Below are positions 45,244 to 55,909 of a DNA stretch of 64,000 bases, piece after piece. Numbering within the stretch: the stretch's first letter is position 1; each line of letters begins with the position of its first letter. Under the pieces are notes generated by a model. That model made no database searches and was not told where the DNA came from. It saw nothing but the letters and a program-made list of their open reading frames with translations. The position numbers and the translations under genes were made by a program. Location of the stretch: positions 310,001 to 374,000 of the forward strand of contig JBGTSJ010000002.1 of the NCBI GenBank assembly GCA_041940305.1, read 5' to 3'. The stretch comes from JBGTSJ01 sp041940305 (GTDB lineage: Bacteria > Planctomycetota > Planctomycetia > Planctomycetales > Planctomycetaceae).

Positions 45244-45464
45244 CCGCGAAAGATGCGAAAATAGCGAAAGGCCGGCTCGTCGAGCGCGCCACGAAGCGTC
45301 TTGGACTACTACGAGCACCCTCGAGAAAGAACAGTAGTACGAACGAGGTCGACGAAGCTTTCTGGTGGAACCTGAAGTGATCGACGCCCGACACTGAGTC
45401 CGTGAAGGTCGGTGAATGACCGAAACAACCTGCATTCCTTTCGCTTTTTTCGCCCCTATCGCGG
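45244..45464. repeat. Element with 28-base terminal inverted repeats
   Basis: The left arm 45244-45271 (CCGCGAAAGATGCGAAAATA then GCGAAAGG) matches the reverse complement of 45437-45464 at 24 of 28 positions. An internal imperfect palindrome TACTAC...GTAGTA lies between. It fills most of the gap between the SDR and E1 genes and encodes no plausible protein. Likely a non-autonomous element or a paired regulatory structure. Confidence 0.6.
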
Positions 45465-45470
45465 TTCCAA

Positions 45471-46292
45471 TCATTTGTTCTCGGCACGAAAGGACTGGAT
45501 CGTCGAGGGTTCGTGACCCGGCGTGCCTCCCGCATTCATCGCGAGATTGCCGCCGTCCATCGGTATCAGCGCACCGGTGATCCAGGCCGAAGCGTCGGAC
45601 GCCAGCAGCACGGCGAGTCCTTTGATGTCGTCCGGCACACCCAGCCTCCCCGCCGGGATGCCCTTGCGGAACCGCCCTTCCAGCGTCGGGTCCTCCTGCA
45701 TGCGGGCGGTGAGACTGGGATTGATCACCTGGGCCGGCAGCACCGCATTGACACGGACGCCGCGTCCCGACCACTCGGTGCTCAGCTCGCGCGTCATCTG
45801 CACCACCGCCCCCATCCCCATGCTGTAAGCGACGTGCCCGCGTCCGAGGGCCGTCATGCTGGCCAGCGAACCGATATTCATGATCGACCCGCGCCCGGCC
45901 CTCAGCATCCGCCGCCCCGCCTGCTGGCACATCGCGAACCGGCCGACGATCAGGTTTTGCAGAACCCGCTGCAGGTCGGCCATCTCAAGGTCCTCCGGCC
46001 GCGCGAGGTGTCCATCCCCCGCAATGTTTCCCAGGAAGTCCACACGCCCAAACTCGGCATCTACGAGTTCGAACAACTGCGCGATGGCCTCCGGATCGGA
46101 AACATTGCAGCAGGATGTGACGGCCCGCCGCCCGAGCGACTCGATCACGGCGGCGGTCTCGCCCATCCCCGCCTCATTGCGGTCCACGAGGCAGACGTCG
46201 GCCCCATGCTCGGCGACCGCGATGGCCGTGGCGCGTCCCAACCCCTGCGCTGCTCCGGAGACGACGGCCACCCTTCCGGTGAGATCAAACAT
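45471..46292 (-). CDS. Short-chain dehydrogenase/reductase lacking the catalytic lysine
   Basis: A 273-residue classical SDR fold. The nucleotide motif SGAAQGLGRATA (about 12-23), NIAG-type motif (GNIAGDG, 89-94) and active-site Ser142 are present. The catalytic tetrad reads Tyr156-Ser-Met-Gly-Met160, so the lysine of YxxxK is methionine. The C-terminal glycine-rich tail (MDGGNLAMNAGGTPG) is unusual in length. It sits between the transporter and the E1 gene in the catabolic row. It may have altered activity or be a binding protein. Confidence 0.88.
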   Translation of the reverse strand: MFDLTGRVAVVSGAAQGLGRATAIAVAEHGADVCLVDRNEAGMGETAAVIESLGRRAVTSCCNVSDPEAIAQLFELVDAEFGRVDFLGNIAGDGHLARPEDLEMADLQRVLQNLIVGRFAMCQQAGRRMLRAGRGSIMNIGSLASMTALGRGHVAYSMGMGAVVQMTRELSTEWSGRGVRVNAVLPAQVINPSLTARMQEDPTLEGRFRKGIPAGRLGVPDDIKGLAVLLASDASAWITGALIPMDGGNLAMNAGGTPGHEPSTIQSFRAENK

Positions 46293-46397
46293 GGCGCGGA
46301 TGCGAATATCAGTCAGGAAAGAATGAGCCGCTCAGTAACCAAGACGAATCGAGCAACACCCAACATCCGTTTGGCCCCGGCCCAACGGGCCGGGAGT

Positions 46398-47978
46398 TTA
46401 CGCCGCAGTCGTCAGCGGCACGATCTTCTGCACAAACACCAGCGCCGCCAGCCCCAGATAGAACAAGCCGCAGCACGCAATCCCCAGCTGGCTGTACCAC
46501 CTCGGCCGCAGCGGGCCGGGCAGGTAACGGCGATTGATCCACAATACGTGAAACGATGTCAGTCCCAGCGCCACGTTGTTCAGGTTCGCAATGACCGTCA
46601 CCATCAACGTCGGCGCATCCCCAAAATACAGGAAGATCGTCGCCGCGACGAACGACCACAGCACGTACATCCCCAGGATGCCGTAATACAACGTCGAGAC
46701 CTGATGCGGCTGCAGGCGGTTGCGAACGCGCTGGCTGGAGGTCCACATGATGTCGGTCCAGCGGCGGGCCACGTCATCCACAATCGACATCTGGCTCGGC
46801 AAAAACACCAACAGTCCCACCACCAGCATCAACGTCCACAGCACCGGCGCCAGCGCACCCAGCGACTCGGAGTGCAGTACGCCGTCCGCCGCGATCAGTG
46901 GCTGCGAGTACGCCACGTCCTGGCCGTACATCGGGGACTGCCGCGCGAACTCAATTGACAGCAGCGCCGGCAGCGCCATCCCCATGAAGCATCCCGGCCC
47001 CCAGATCAGCGCCTGGTCCGTGATGATGTACTTCCACCAACCCCGCCAGCGGCGCAGGTTCTCATCGTTGATTTCGAACACCTTGCCGATGTGGCTGAGC
47101 GTGACGTCCCGTCCGCCGACCGCGCTGGGAATCGCCCCCACGCGGCTCCCCATGCCCCACCCCTTGTCGCGCACGAAGTTGCTGTAGGTCGAGTTGCTCA
47201 ACCCGCCCCCTCCCGCGTAGCCCGCGAATGCGCCCAGCATGGCGATGCTGCCCAACGCCACCACCGGGAACTCGCCATGTTCGGCATAATGAGAGAACAC
47301 ATTGACAACCACTTCCTCGCCGGCTTCATCCTCCACCGGAACATTACCGAACCTCCCAAACCCGCTGAACACGTTCCACCATCCCGCCGGACTGACGAAG
47401 AAGATTCCCATCACCAGGCAGAACCCCAGCACGGCGAATACCTTCACCGTCATCACAACTTGCAGCGTGTTGTAGACCTTCCCCCCCACCAGCACCGGCA
47501 GCACCACCGCCGCGAGGCACGCATAGGCGATCACGGTCACAAGCGTGCCGTCCGCCGGCGTCGGCGCACGCCCCAGGTAAAGTGACGTAATGAGCACCGC
47601 CGCATTCGTCGACAGCCCCGGAATCAGCGCGCCGATATTCAGCAGCAGCGCCGCCGTCATCCAGAACCGCGGACCCGGGCGCGTCCGCATGAAGCCCGTA
47701 AACACCGGCTCGCCACAGTACAGGGCGTAGCGGCCGCACTCGATGTTGTAAAACACCTGCGCGATGATCGCGACGGTCGCGATCCACATCAGCCCGCCGC
47801 CGTACTTCGCCGTAATCGCCGGCCCGAACAGCCATTCCCCCCCGCCGATCTGGATGCCGCACATCACGATGCCCGGCCCGATGAACCCGGCGAGGTTCCG
47901 CCAGCCAAGCGGCTTCGGCTCGGGCAGGTCGTCCACGTCCCACGTCGGCAGGCATGTCTGCGGCAGCGATTCCGGCAT
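46398..47978 (-). CDS. Nramp-related transporter without the metal-binding motifs
   Basis: A 526-residue polytopic protein with about 11-12 membrane segments, of Nramp/LeuT-like fold. The first segment reads GPGIVMCGIQIGGGEWLFGP instead of the DPGN metal motif, and the sixth-segment region reads AGYAGGGGLSNSTYS in place of the MPH motif. Transport of Mn/Fe is therefore doubtful. The start at 47978 overlaps the stop of the kinase gene by one base (TAATG), implying translational coupling. Context points to uptake of the catabolic substrate, an inference only. A longer frame to 48179 overlaps the kinase. Confidence 0.82.
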   Translation of the reverse strand: MPESLPQTCLPTWDVDDLPEPKPLGWRNLAGFIGPGIVMCGIQIGGGEWLFGPAITAKYGGGLMWIATVAIIAQVFYNIECGRYALYCGEPVFTGFMRTRPGPRFWMTAALLLNIGALIPGLSTNAAVLITSLYLGRAPTPADGTLVTVIAYACLAAVVLPVLVGGKVYNTLQVVMTVKVFAVLGFCLVMGIFFVSPAGWWNVFSGFGRFGNVPVEDEAGEEVVVNVFSHYAEHGEFPVVALGSIAMLGAFAGYAGGGGLSNSTYSNFVRDKGWGMGSRVGAIPSAVGGRDVTLSHIGKVFEINDENLRRWRGWWKYIITDQALIWGPGCFMGMALPALLSIEFARQSPMYGQDVAYSQPLIAADGVLHSESLGALAPVLWTLMLVVGLLVFLPSQMSIVDDVARRWTDIMWTSSQRVRNRLQPHQVSTLYYGILGMYVLWSFVAATIFLYFGDAPTLMVTVIANLNNVALGLTSFHVLWINRRYLPGPLRPRWYSQLGIACCGLFYLGLAALVFVQKIVPLTTAA

Positions 47979-49300
47979 TAGAGAACACACTCCTCTCTCA
48001 GTCGGGCGACGGCAATCCGCAGTAATCCCAGCAGCGTCTCTTCGGCAGCAGCCGGTTCGCGCAGGTCCAGTTCGAACCGCCGCGAGATCGTGCTTCTCAA
48101 CAAGGGGATCGATTGCGTCAGCCCGCCCGAGAGGACAATCCGCGACCAGCCCGCAGAAGGCTGCAGCCGCGCTGCGCACATCGCATAATTCTCCGCCATC
48201 GATTCAAAGGCGGCGCGGAACAGGTTTCCGACAGTCAGATTCTCGGTCGTCACTCCGTCGATTCGACCGCGCTCCCCCAGCGGTCCCTTGAAGAACGACA
48301 GATCGCACTCGATCCCACCGCCGTCCGCCGCATCCGCGACGGTTGCGACGTACTCCCATGCACGTGAGACATCCGCGCCCGCATGACGCGCAAACTCCGT
48401 GACAAAGTCCACCAGCACGTTGAGCGAGCGCCCCGCCGGAAGATGCGTGATGGTGTGCAGAAAGTCGCCACCCAGAAAGTACCGCGACTGGTATGGCCCG
48501 GGCTCGAACCGGTCGCCTCTCCGGCTCACCTGCGATCCGGTCGAGACGTTGATCGACAATTCCCCCTGTTCCAGTCCCGCGCCGAACAGCGCGCACTGCT
48601 GGTCCCCGATCGCAGCGTAACACGGAATCGCCCGGCCCAGCACTCGCCACTTGCCCGTCGGCTCCGCCAGCGTCACCGGAGCGTCCCACATCAATTCGTC
48701 CAGGCCCAACGCGGCGAGTGCGGCGCCATGCCACTCCCCCGTCTGCAGATCGAGCAGGCCGATCGCTTGCGTGCGATGCATCTGCGGCACGCTCCCGCAC
48801 AGCCGTGAAATCGCGAAATCGCCAATCGTCGCCAGCCGCGCGCTCCCCGGCAGTTGTCCCTCCTTGCGCAGCCAGTACAGCAGCGACGTTGCCGACCCCG
48901 GCTGCAGCTCCCGGCCCAACTCGTCGAACTGACGATCGCTCCACCGCCCTCTCACGGCGGCCAGCATAGACGGACCGTTCTGCTCTAAGGACGTCCGCTG
49001 GTCCCGCCAGGAAAGGTAGTTCGTTAACGGCGTTCCCCGATCGTCGACCAGCAGCACTCCACCCATCTGTCCCGCGACAAAGATCCCCGCCGCATCCGGC
49101 TCCTCGTCGAGCAACGCGCTCAGCACGCGCCCCGTCCGGCGCACCACCTCTTCAGCATCGATCTCCACTTGACCGGCCGGCAGTCCCCCGATCGCCGGCG
49201 GGAACGGCTCCCGCCGCACGCCCTCCACAATACCCCGGCCGAGATCGAGAACCGCCCCCTTGATGGAGGTCGAGCCGACATCGATGCCGAGACAACGCAT
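47978..49300 (-). CDS. FGGY-family carbohydrate kinase
   Basis: A 440-residue two-domain sugar kinase related to xylulokinase, glycerol kinase and sedoheptulokinase. The phosphate 1 motif GIDVGSTSIKGAVLDL opens the protein, GDQQCALFGAG (about 235-245) and LSINVSTGSQVS mark the mid-region, and VLSGGLTQS the adenosine motif near the C-terminus. The start at 49300 is chosen because the conserved first strand begins there; a frame to 49354 adds 18 residues. Coupled to the transporter gene downstream. The IGDQQC/STGSQ pattern is closest to sedoheptulokinase-like members, with low certainty. Confidence 0.87.
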   Translation of the reverse strand: MRCLGIDVGSTSIKGAVLDLGRGIVEGVRREPFPPAIGGLPAGQVEIDAEEVVRRTGRVLSALLDEEPDAAGIFVAGQMGGVLLVDDRGTPLTNYLSWRDQRTSLEQNGPSMLAAVRGRWSDRQFDELGRELQPGSATSLLYWLRKEGQLPGSARLATIGDFAISRLCGSVPQMHRTQAIGLLDLQTGEWHGAALAALGLDELMWDAPVTLAEPTGKWRVLGRAIPCYAAIGDQQCALFGAGLEQGELSINVSTGSQVSRRGDRFEPGPYQSRYFLGGDFLHTITHLPAGRSLNVLVDFVTEFARHAGADVSRAWEYVATVADAADGGGIECDLSFFKGPLGERGRIDGVTTENLTVGNLFRAAFESMAENYAMCAARLQPSAGWSRIVLSGGLTQSIPLLRSTISRRFELDLREPAAAEETLLGLLRIAVARLREECVL

Positions 49301-49350
49301 GGCGGCAGCTTCAGGGACAGGCGCGATCCGCACGCTCGTGCGGCCGGAAC

Positions 49351-51039
49351 TCAATACAGAACGATGGCTCGACCGGGGCCGCCGTGGCAGTCCCGGATCT
49401 TGATCGCGGCAAACAGGAAGTACGCCTCCTCCGGGATCTCTCCGACCTGATGGAGAAACTCCACACCAACCATGTCGTGGCTTCCCAGCGCCCAGTACGT
49501 CATCTGCGCGCGACGCGGATCAACGCCGCCGAGATCCGGAGCATCGGTCGCGACGCAGCGAATCCCCCGCTCCTTCAAATAAACGACTGCGTCCGCCCCC
49601 GGCGCGGGCCAGCCTTCGCTCCGGCCGTTCAACGGGTCGGCCCACAGTCCCGCATCGTCGGGCGGGGCCTTCAGATGGCGATCCACGTGGTCCGTCCGAA
49701 AGATCACGATGTCGCCCGGCTCCAGGTCCCCTGCTTCGCCTTCGTACCGCCGGATGAAATCGGCGGTGATCTCCGGCGACGCCGGCCAGTTCGACTCACG
49801 GGTGCTCCCGGCGAGCGAGCGCACGTCGATCACGCGCGCCCGTCCGCACGTCCATTCCAACGGGACGCGCTCCGTCGTCCGATCGCTGACCCCGCGCGCC
49901 CCATACTTCGACTCGTATTCCTGCAGCCAGCCTCGAACTTCCGGTGCATACGCGACCGGCTCGTCCGTCGGCGGCAATGCGTACGCCGGCGGCACCAGGT
50001 GCGTCCCCGCCATGCTGTCCATCAGATGAGCGTGATGCCACAGGTCCAGGTATTCGGAATAGAGAAAGTCGATCCGCAGATACGCCTGCCGGTGATTCCC
50101 CGTGCCGGCTCCCGGGGATGTCAGCGGCAGTCCGGGCGTAAGCGTCGGCGACAGATCGATGGCCCGCTTCTCGCGGCACGACGCAATCAGTCGCTGCGGC
50201 AGCTCTCCCCCGCTGATGGCGAACGCCCGGCACTCGCCGTATGGCCCCTCGGCATGTCGCGGTCCCAGCATGCAGTAGAACGCACCGGTCGAGGGCAGCT
50301 CTCCCAGGTTCGTGGCCCCCTCCGTCCAGATCATTCCATGCCGCAATCCCGCATAGTGGGTTGGCTCGGCCAGGTCCGGCAACGGCCCCATGCTGGCGCT
50401 GTCCGTTCCCAGCGTCATCACTCCTCGTTCCGCCAGGTACTCCATGCAGTCGGGATCCGGATCCGGATACCCCGGCGCCTTCCGGTCAAGGATGTCGGCG
50501 ATGAACCGCGACCCTTCGGGAAACGGGCGGTAGTAGCGATCCGAATAGTCGCTGCGGAACAGCACCGCGTCTCCAAAGCGCAGCTCCCGATGCTCCTGCT
50601 CAAACCGGACCACATGTTCCTTGAGCACCAGCGGGCTGACGCCGTTCGGCGCCTGATCCAGCAGGTCCCGCACGTCCACCACGCACGCCTCCCCGCCGAA
50701 CTGCCACGCCTCGATCCGGTCCGTGTAATGCAGCCCCAGCGGACCCGACTTCTCCCGCTGCAGTTCCGGCCGCGCCACCGAATGCGGCGGCACGTCCAGT
50801 TGCGTCCCGGTGTTTCCATCGATCAGCAGCACGTCCACGTTGTAAGCCGACGACGGACCGATCACGTGCTGATGCGTCAGCTGAAATCGCGGAAACGGAT
50901 ACGTCGGCCACGTGCACGGCAACTCCGGCGCCACCAGCAGCGAGCAATCCACGAACTCCGCCCTCTCCTGACCGGCGGCCAGGCGGGCAAGCAAAACCCC
51001 GGCAATCGCGACTCTGCCCAATGCCACGCCGGTCCGCAT
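49351..51039 (-). CDS. Exported double cyclase-family protein (KynB-like tandem domains)
   Basis: A 562-residue protein with a signal peptide (about 1-23) and two cyclase-type (KynB/Cyclase family) domains in tandem (about 28-260 and 285-560). The metal motif HxGTHxDxPxH is eroded in both: the first reads NTGTQLDVPPH (76-86), keeping Asp and the last His, the second reads MAGTHLVPPAY, keeping only the middle His. Each repeat retains the FGDAVLFRSDYSDRYY / PGDIVIFRTDHVDRHL and TLGTDSASMG / CVATDAPDLGG blocks. Canonical kynurenine formamidase activity is unlikely; substrate unknown. First gene of the catabolic row, 50 bases before the kinase start. Confidence 0.8.
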   Translation of the reverse strand: MRTGVALGRVAIAGVLLARLAAGQERAEFVDCSLLVAPELPCTWPTYPFPRFQLTHQHVIGPSSAYNVDVLLIDGNTGTQLDVPPHSVARPELQREKSGPLGLHYTDRIEAWQFGGEACVVDVRDLLDQAPNGVSPLVLKEHVVRFEQEHRELRFGDAVLFRSDYSDRYYRPFPEGSRFIADILDRKAPGYPDPDPDCMEYLAERGVMTLGTDSASMGPLPDLAEPTHYAGLRHGMIWTEGATNLGELPSTGAFYCMLGPRHAEGPYGECRAFAISGGELPQRLIASCREKRAIDLSPTLTPGLPLTSPGAGTGNHRQAYLRIDFLYSEYLDLWHHAHLMDSMAGTHLVPPAYALPPTDEPVAYAPEVRGWLQEYESKYGARGVSDRTTERVPLEWTCGRARVIDVRSLAGSTRESNWPASPEITADFIRRYEGEAGDLEPGDIVIFRTDHVDRHLKAPPDDAGLWADPLNGRSEGWPAPGADAVVYLKERGIRCVATDAPDLGGVDPRRAQMTYWALGSHDMVGVEFLHQVGEIPEEAYFLFAAIKIRDCHGGPGRAIVLY

Positions 51040-51417
51040 GCGGGCCTCTCAAGGTCGAAGATTGCTGGGATGAGAAGTGGGAGAACTGGTGACTGTACCC
51101 TCCTGGTACTCACGCAACAACGACCGCGCGTTGTGACCACAGGCGACGGACGCTCCGACATGCCGCCACGTCCCCGCCCTCCTGCCTTGTCCTCACCCAC
51201 ACTTCTCTTCGGTCGTCTGGAAAGCAGAACCACGTACACGGAATTGGGGCTTTGGCCGGAGTCGCAGGCAATCTCTGGCCAACATCGTAATGAGTTACTT
51301 GGGCTCGCCGTCGTAATATCGGTGCTCGACGCCGCCCCTCGCATCCTCGCAGTTCCCGTGTATTCCGTGTAATCCGTCGTTACCTGCCTCTCGACGATGT
51401 GGGTCACGTCAAGGCCC
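51040..51417. other. 378-base gap with a CCGTGTATT repeat run
   Basis: No gene seen. At 51352-51381 a phased run CCCGTGTATTCCGTGTAATC then CGTCGTT is the inverse of the run at 16456-16485. The gap separates the cyclase-domain gene (downstream) from the DUF1501 stop. No clear terminator was found. Confidence 0.45.
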
Positions 51418-52845
<1,428 letters not shown>

Positions 52846-52858
52846 CTCTTGTCTCTCG

Positions 52859-55800
52859 TCAGTTCCGATGGATCGCTTCATCCAGATTCATCAACACCCG
52901 CGCCGTCACCGTCCACGCCGCGCGGCTCTCCGCAGCGTCGCCGCCCCCCGCGATCGCAACCGCGTCCAGTTCCCCTTGCTGCAGCCGGGCCAGCTGCCGG
53001 GCATAGAACGCCGTCAACTCCTCCAGTTCCGCTTCGCTCGGGGGCCGCGTCATACACTGCCGGAACAGCTCGGTCATCCGCTCCTCCACGCTCCCGGTCT
53101 GCGACGCCAGTTCCCGGCCGAACGCGCGGGCGGCCTCCACAAACATCTCATCGTTGAGCAGCGTCAGCGCCTGCAGCGGAGTGTTCGACACATCACGCTT
53201 CGCCACGCACGCCTCGCCGCTCGGACCGTCGAACGTCGCATACATCGCAAACGGCGTCGTCCGCTTGCTGAATGTGTACAGGCTGCGGCGATAACGGTCC
53301 TCCCCTGCGCTCGGGGTCCACGGCAGAGCGCCGTACGTCCCTTCTGTCGTCACGCTTGCCGGCTGCGGCGGATAAACGCTCGGTCCGCCAACCTTCTCCG
53401 ACAGCAAACCGCTCGCGGCCAGTGACGAGTCCCGGATCATCTCGGCCGTGAGCCGCAGCCGCGGAGCCCGCGCCAGCAGGCGGTTCTCCGGGTCACGTTT
53501 CATCAGCTCCGGCGTCACGTTCGACGACTGCTGGTACACCGCGCTCGTCACGATGAGCCGGTGCAGTTCCTTCATCGACCATTCCGACCGGATCAGCTCC
53601 AGCGCCAGCCAGTCCAGCAGTTCCGGATGCGAAGGATTCTCTCCCTGGATCCCGAAGTCCTGCTCCGTCGCCACCAGTCCCCGCCCGAAGAACGCCGCCC
53701 ACTGCCGGTTCACCGCCACGCGCGCCGTCAATGGATTCTCCGGCGAGACCAGCCACTGCGCGAACCCCAGCCGATCCGCCGGCACGTCGGCAGGCAGCGG
53801 AGGCAGGCATTCCGGCACCCCCGGCTCCACCGGCTCCTTCGGTTGCAGGAACTCCCCGCGGTGGTGCAGCGACGTCGGCCGTGGATTCTCAGCCGGCCGT
53901 TCCTGCATCACAAGCGTCGTCGTCAAATCCGGCCGCCGTTGCAGTTCTCGAATCTGCTGCGACCGCTCGGCCAGTTCCGGCGCGTGCAGCACATACGCGG
54001 TGTGCAACTCATCCAGTTCACCGGGTGTCAGTTCGTCTTCGGGACTCAGCAGCAGTTCCTCAACGCGCGCCGGCAGGTCCCGTGCCGTCCCGCCGCGCGG
54101 ATCGTCTGTCGCCGAAATCCGGAACCGCCCCAGCGAACTCGCAAAGTGTCGCCCGAACGTCATCCGCACGGTGATTTCGCCCGCATCCTGCAGCGGTTCT
54201 TCAAACACAAACACGGCGCTGTGCCGCTCTCCCTGCCGCCCGTCCACCGACCAGCCGGTCTGCACGTTGCCGTCGGTGCACAACGCGGCAGAGACCGGAT
54301 TGCTGCCGAACCGGTTCTTGCCATAACTCTCGCTCGCCGATCCAATCGCCACACTCCCCCCGTCCGCCTCGACCACGAACTCCCCAAGGAAGAAATCCCC
54401 CTTCGTTCCTTCGTAGTAGGTCATTCCCGGTCCGTGCGCCGGCAGGCGATCATCCGGCAGCGCCTCCAGCCGCAACGCCGTGATCGCTCCCGGCCCCGGT
54501 TTGTACGTCACTTCGTAGACATCCAGCTTCGTCGTGTCCCCCGACACGAAGACCGTCGCGTCATCTTCCAGAGTGAGCAGCGGCAGGTTCGAAGACATCT
54601 CCGTCGGAACCAGCGGTGCCCATCGCACGGACTCATCCCGCCGCTCCCGCAGCCAGTCGACAAATCGCGGGTCCGTCGCCGGCATTTCATTCTTGAGTTC
54701 GTCGAGCAGCCGGTCCGCCTCCGCCAGTTGCCGCTCGTACTGCGCGTCGGCCGCCGCATCCGGCAATTCGAGTTCCGGCTCATCGGCGTTATTCAGAAAC
54801 GCCATGAATGCGTAGTACTCGTGATGCGAGATCGGATCGTATTTGTGCGTGTGACACTGTGCGCAGCCGATCGTCAGTCCCAGCCAGGCCGTCCCCGTCG
54901 TGGCCACCCGGTCCGTCATGGCATGAAACCGGAACTCCAGCGGGTCGATCCCTCCCTCTTCGTTGAGCATTGTGTTGCGGTGAAACCCCGTTGCGATCCG
55001 CTGATCCAGCGTCGCCTCCGGCAGCATGTCCCCCGCCAGTTGCTCGATCGTGAACTGGTCGAACGGCAGATCGGCGTTCAGGGCGTCGATCACCCAGTCC
55101 CGGTACGGCCAGATGGAGCGCACGCGATCTTTCTCATAACCGTTGGTGTCGGCGTACCGCGCCAGGTCGAGCCAGCGCCGCCCCCAGCGCTCCCCGTAAT
55201 GCGGCGATGCCAGCAGCCGGTCGATCAGCCGCTCATAGGCGTCCGGCGCCGGGTCATTCACAAAGGCGTCCACCTCGTCAGGCGACGGGACCAGCCCGGT
55301 CAGATCGAGCGTCGCCCGGCGGATCAACGCGTACCGGTCGGCCCGTGCGGACGGAGCAAGCCCCTCCGCCTCCAGTCGCGCCAGCACGAACCGGTCAATC
55401 ACCGTCCGCACCCACTCGCTCTGATCAACATCGGGAGGCCGCACCGGCTGAGGCGGCACGAACGCCCAATGCTCCGTGAACTCGGCCCCCTCGGCGATCC
55501 AGCGACGCAGCACCTCCTTCTGATCGTCGCTCAGGCTCAGGTTCGAATCCGGCGGCGGCATACGCTCAGCATCGTCCTCCGCGAAGATGCGGCGGATCAG
55601 CTCGCTCTCGTCTGGCCGCCCCGGCACAATCGCGGCAGTTCCCGAATCCGCCGGCTGCACCGCGTCATCGCGACGGTCCAGCCTGAGCCCCGATTCCCGC
55701 ACCGCATCGTCCGGCCCATGGCATTTCAAACAGTTCCGCGCCAGGATCGGCCGCACCTCGCGTGCGAAATCCACCGGACCACGAGCCTCGGTGTCGCCCG

Positions 55801-55882
55801 CCAGTGCCGTCGCGGTCGCCACAAGAACGGACAGCAATGCCAGAATCAGTGATGAAATACGCATACCCGGCATCGACTTCAT
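52859..55882 (-). CDS. PSD1-type protein: planctomycete cytochrome c, DUF1549, DUF1553 (second pair)
   Basis: A 1007-residue exported protein. Signal peptide (about 7-28), haem motif CLKCH (51-55) in the cytochrome domain, DUF1549 with CAQCH (in IGCAQCHTHKYDPI), a 250-residue jelly-roll-like middle (EVTYKPGPGAITALRLEALP), and DUF1553 (about 640-1000). It is close to the common 1000-residue size, without the coiled-coil insertions of the protein at 35623. Possible starts are 55882, 55873 and 55864. A repeat lies 28 bases upstream. Confidence 0.9.
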   Translation of the reverse strand: MKSMPGMRISSLILALLSVLVATATALAGDTEARGPVDFAREVRPILARNCLKCHGPDDAVRESGLRLDRRDDAVQPADSGTAAIVPGRPDESELIRRIFAEDDAERMPPPDSNLSLSDDQKEVLRRWIAEGAEFTEHWAFVPPQPVRPPDVDQSEWVRTVIDRFVLARLEAEGLAPSARADRYALIRRATLDLTGLVPSPDEVDAFVNDPAPDAYERLIDRLLASPHYGERWGRRWLDLARYADTNGYEKDRVRSIWPYRDWVIDALNADLPFDQFTIEQLAGDMLPEATLDQRIATGFHRNTMLNEEGGIDPLEFRFHAMTDRVATTGTAWLGLTIGCAQCHTHKYDPISHHEYYAFMAFLNNADEPELELPDAAADAQYERQLAEADRLLDELKNEMPATDPRFVDWLRERRDESVRWAPLVPTEMSSNLPLLTLEDDATVFVSGDTTKLDVYEVTYKPGPGAITALRLEALPDDRLPAHGPGMTYYEGTKGDFFLGEFVVEADGGSVAIGSASESYGKNRFGSNPVSAALCTDGNVQTGWSVDGRQGERHSAVFVFEEPLQDAGEITVRMTFGRHFASSLGRFRISATDDPRGGTARDLPARVEELLLSPEDELTPGELDELHTAYVLHAPELAERSQQIRELQRRPDLTTTLVMQERPAENPRPTSLHHRGEFLQPKEPVEPGVPECLPPLPADVPADRLGFAQWLVSPENPLTARVAVNRQWAAFFGRGLVATEQDFGIQGENPSHPELLDWLALELIRSEWSMKELHRLIVTSAVYQQSSNVTPELMKRDPENRLLARAPRLRLTAEMIRDSSLAASGLLSEKVGGPSVYPPQPASVTTEGTYGALPWTPSAGEDRYRRSLYTFSKRTTPFAMYATFDGPSGEACVAKRDVSNTPLQALTLLNDEMFVEAARAFGRELASQTGSVEERMTELFRQCMTRPPSEAELEELTAFYARQLARLQQGELDAVAIAGGGDAAESRAAWTVTARVLMNLDEAIHRN

Positions 55883-55909
55883 AAGACGCAACCAGTGACC
55901 AATCAACAT

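Noticed and set aside
47978..48179. N-terminal extension of the Nramp-like protein
   Set aside because: It lies within the kinase gene and has no conserved residues; the coupled start at 47978 explains the gene.
49384..51372. Open frame of 662 codons on the plus strand
   Set aside because: Opposite the cyclase-domain gene, Arg/His/Gln-rich and without recognisable motifs.
53561..55852. Open frame of 763 codons on the plus strand
   Set aside because: It lies entirely opposite the PSD1 gene; translation is Arg/Pro/His/Gln-rich without domains, an effect of high GC on the complementary strand.
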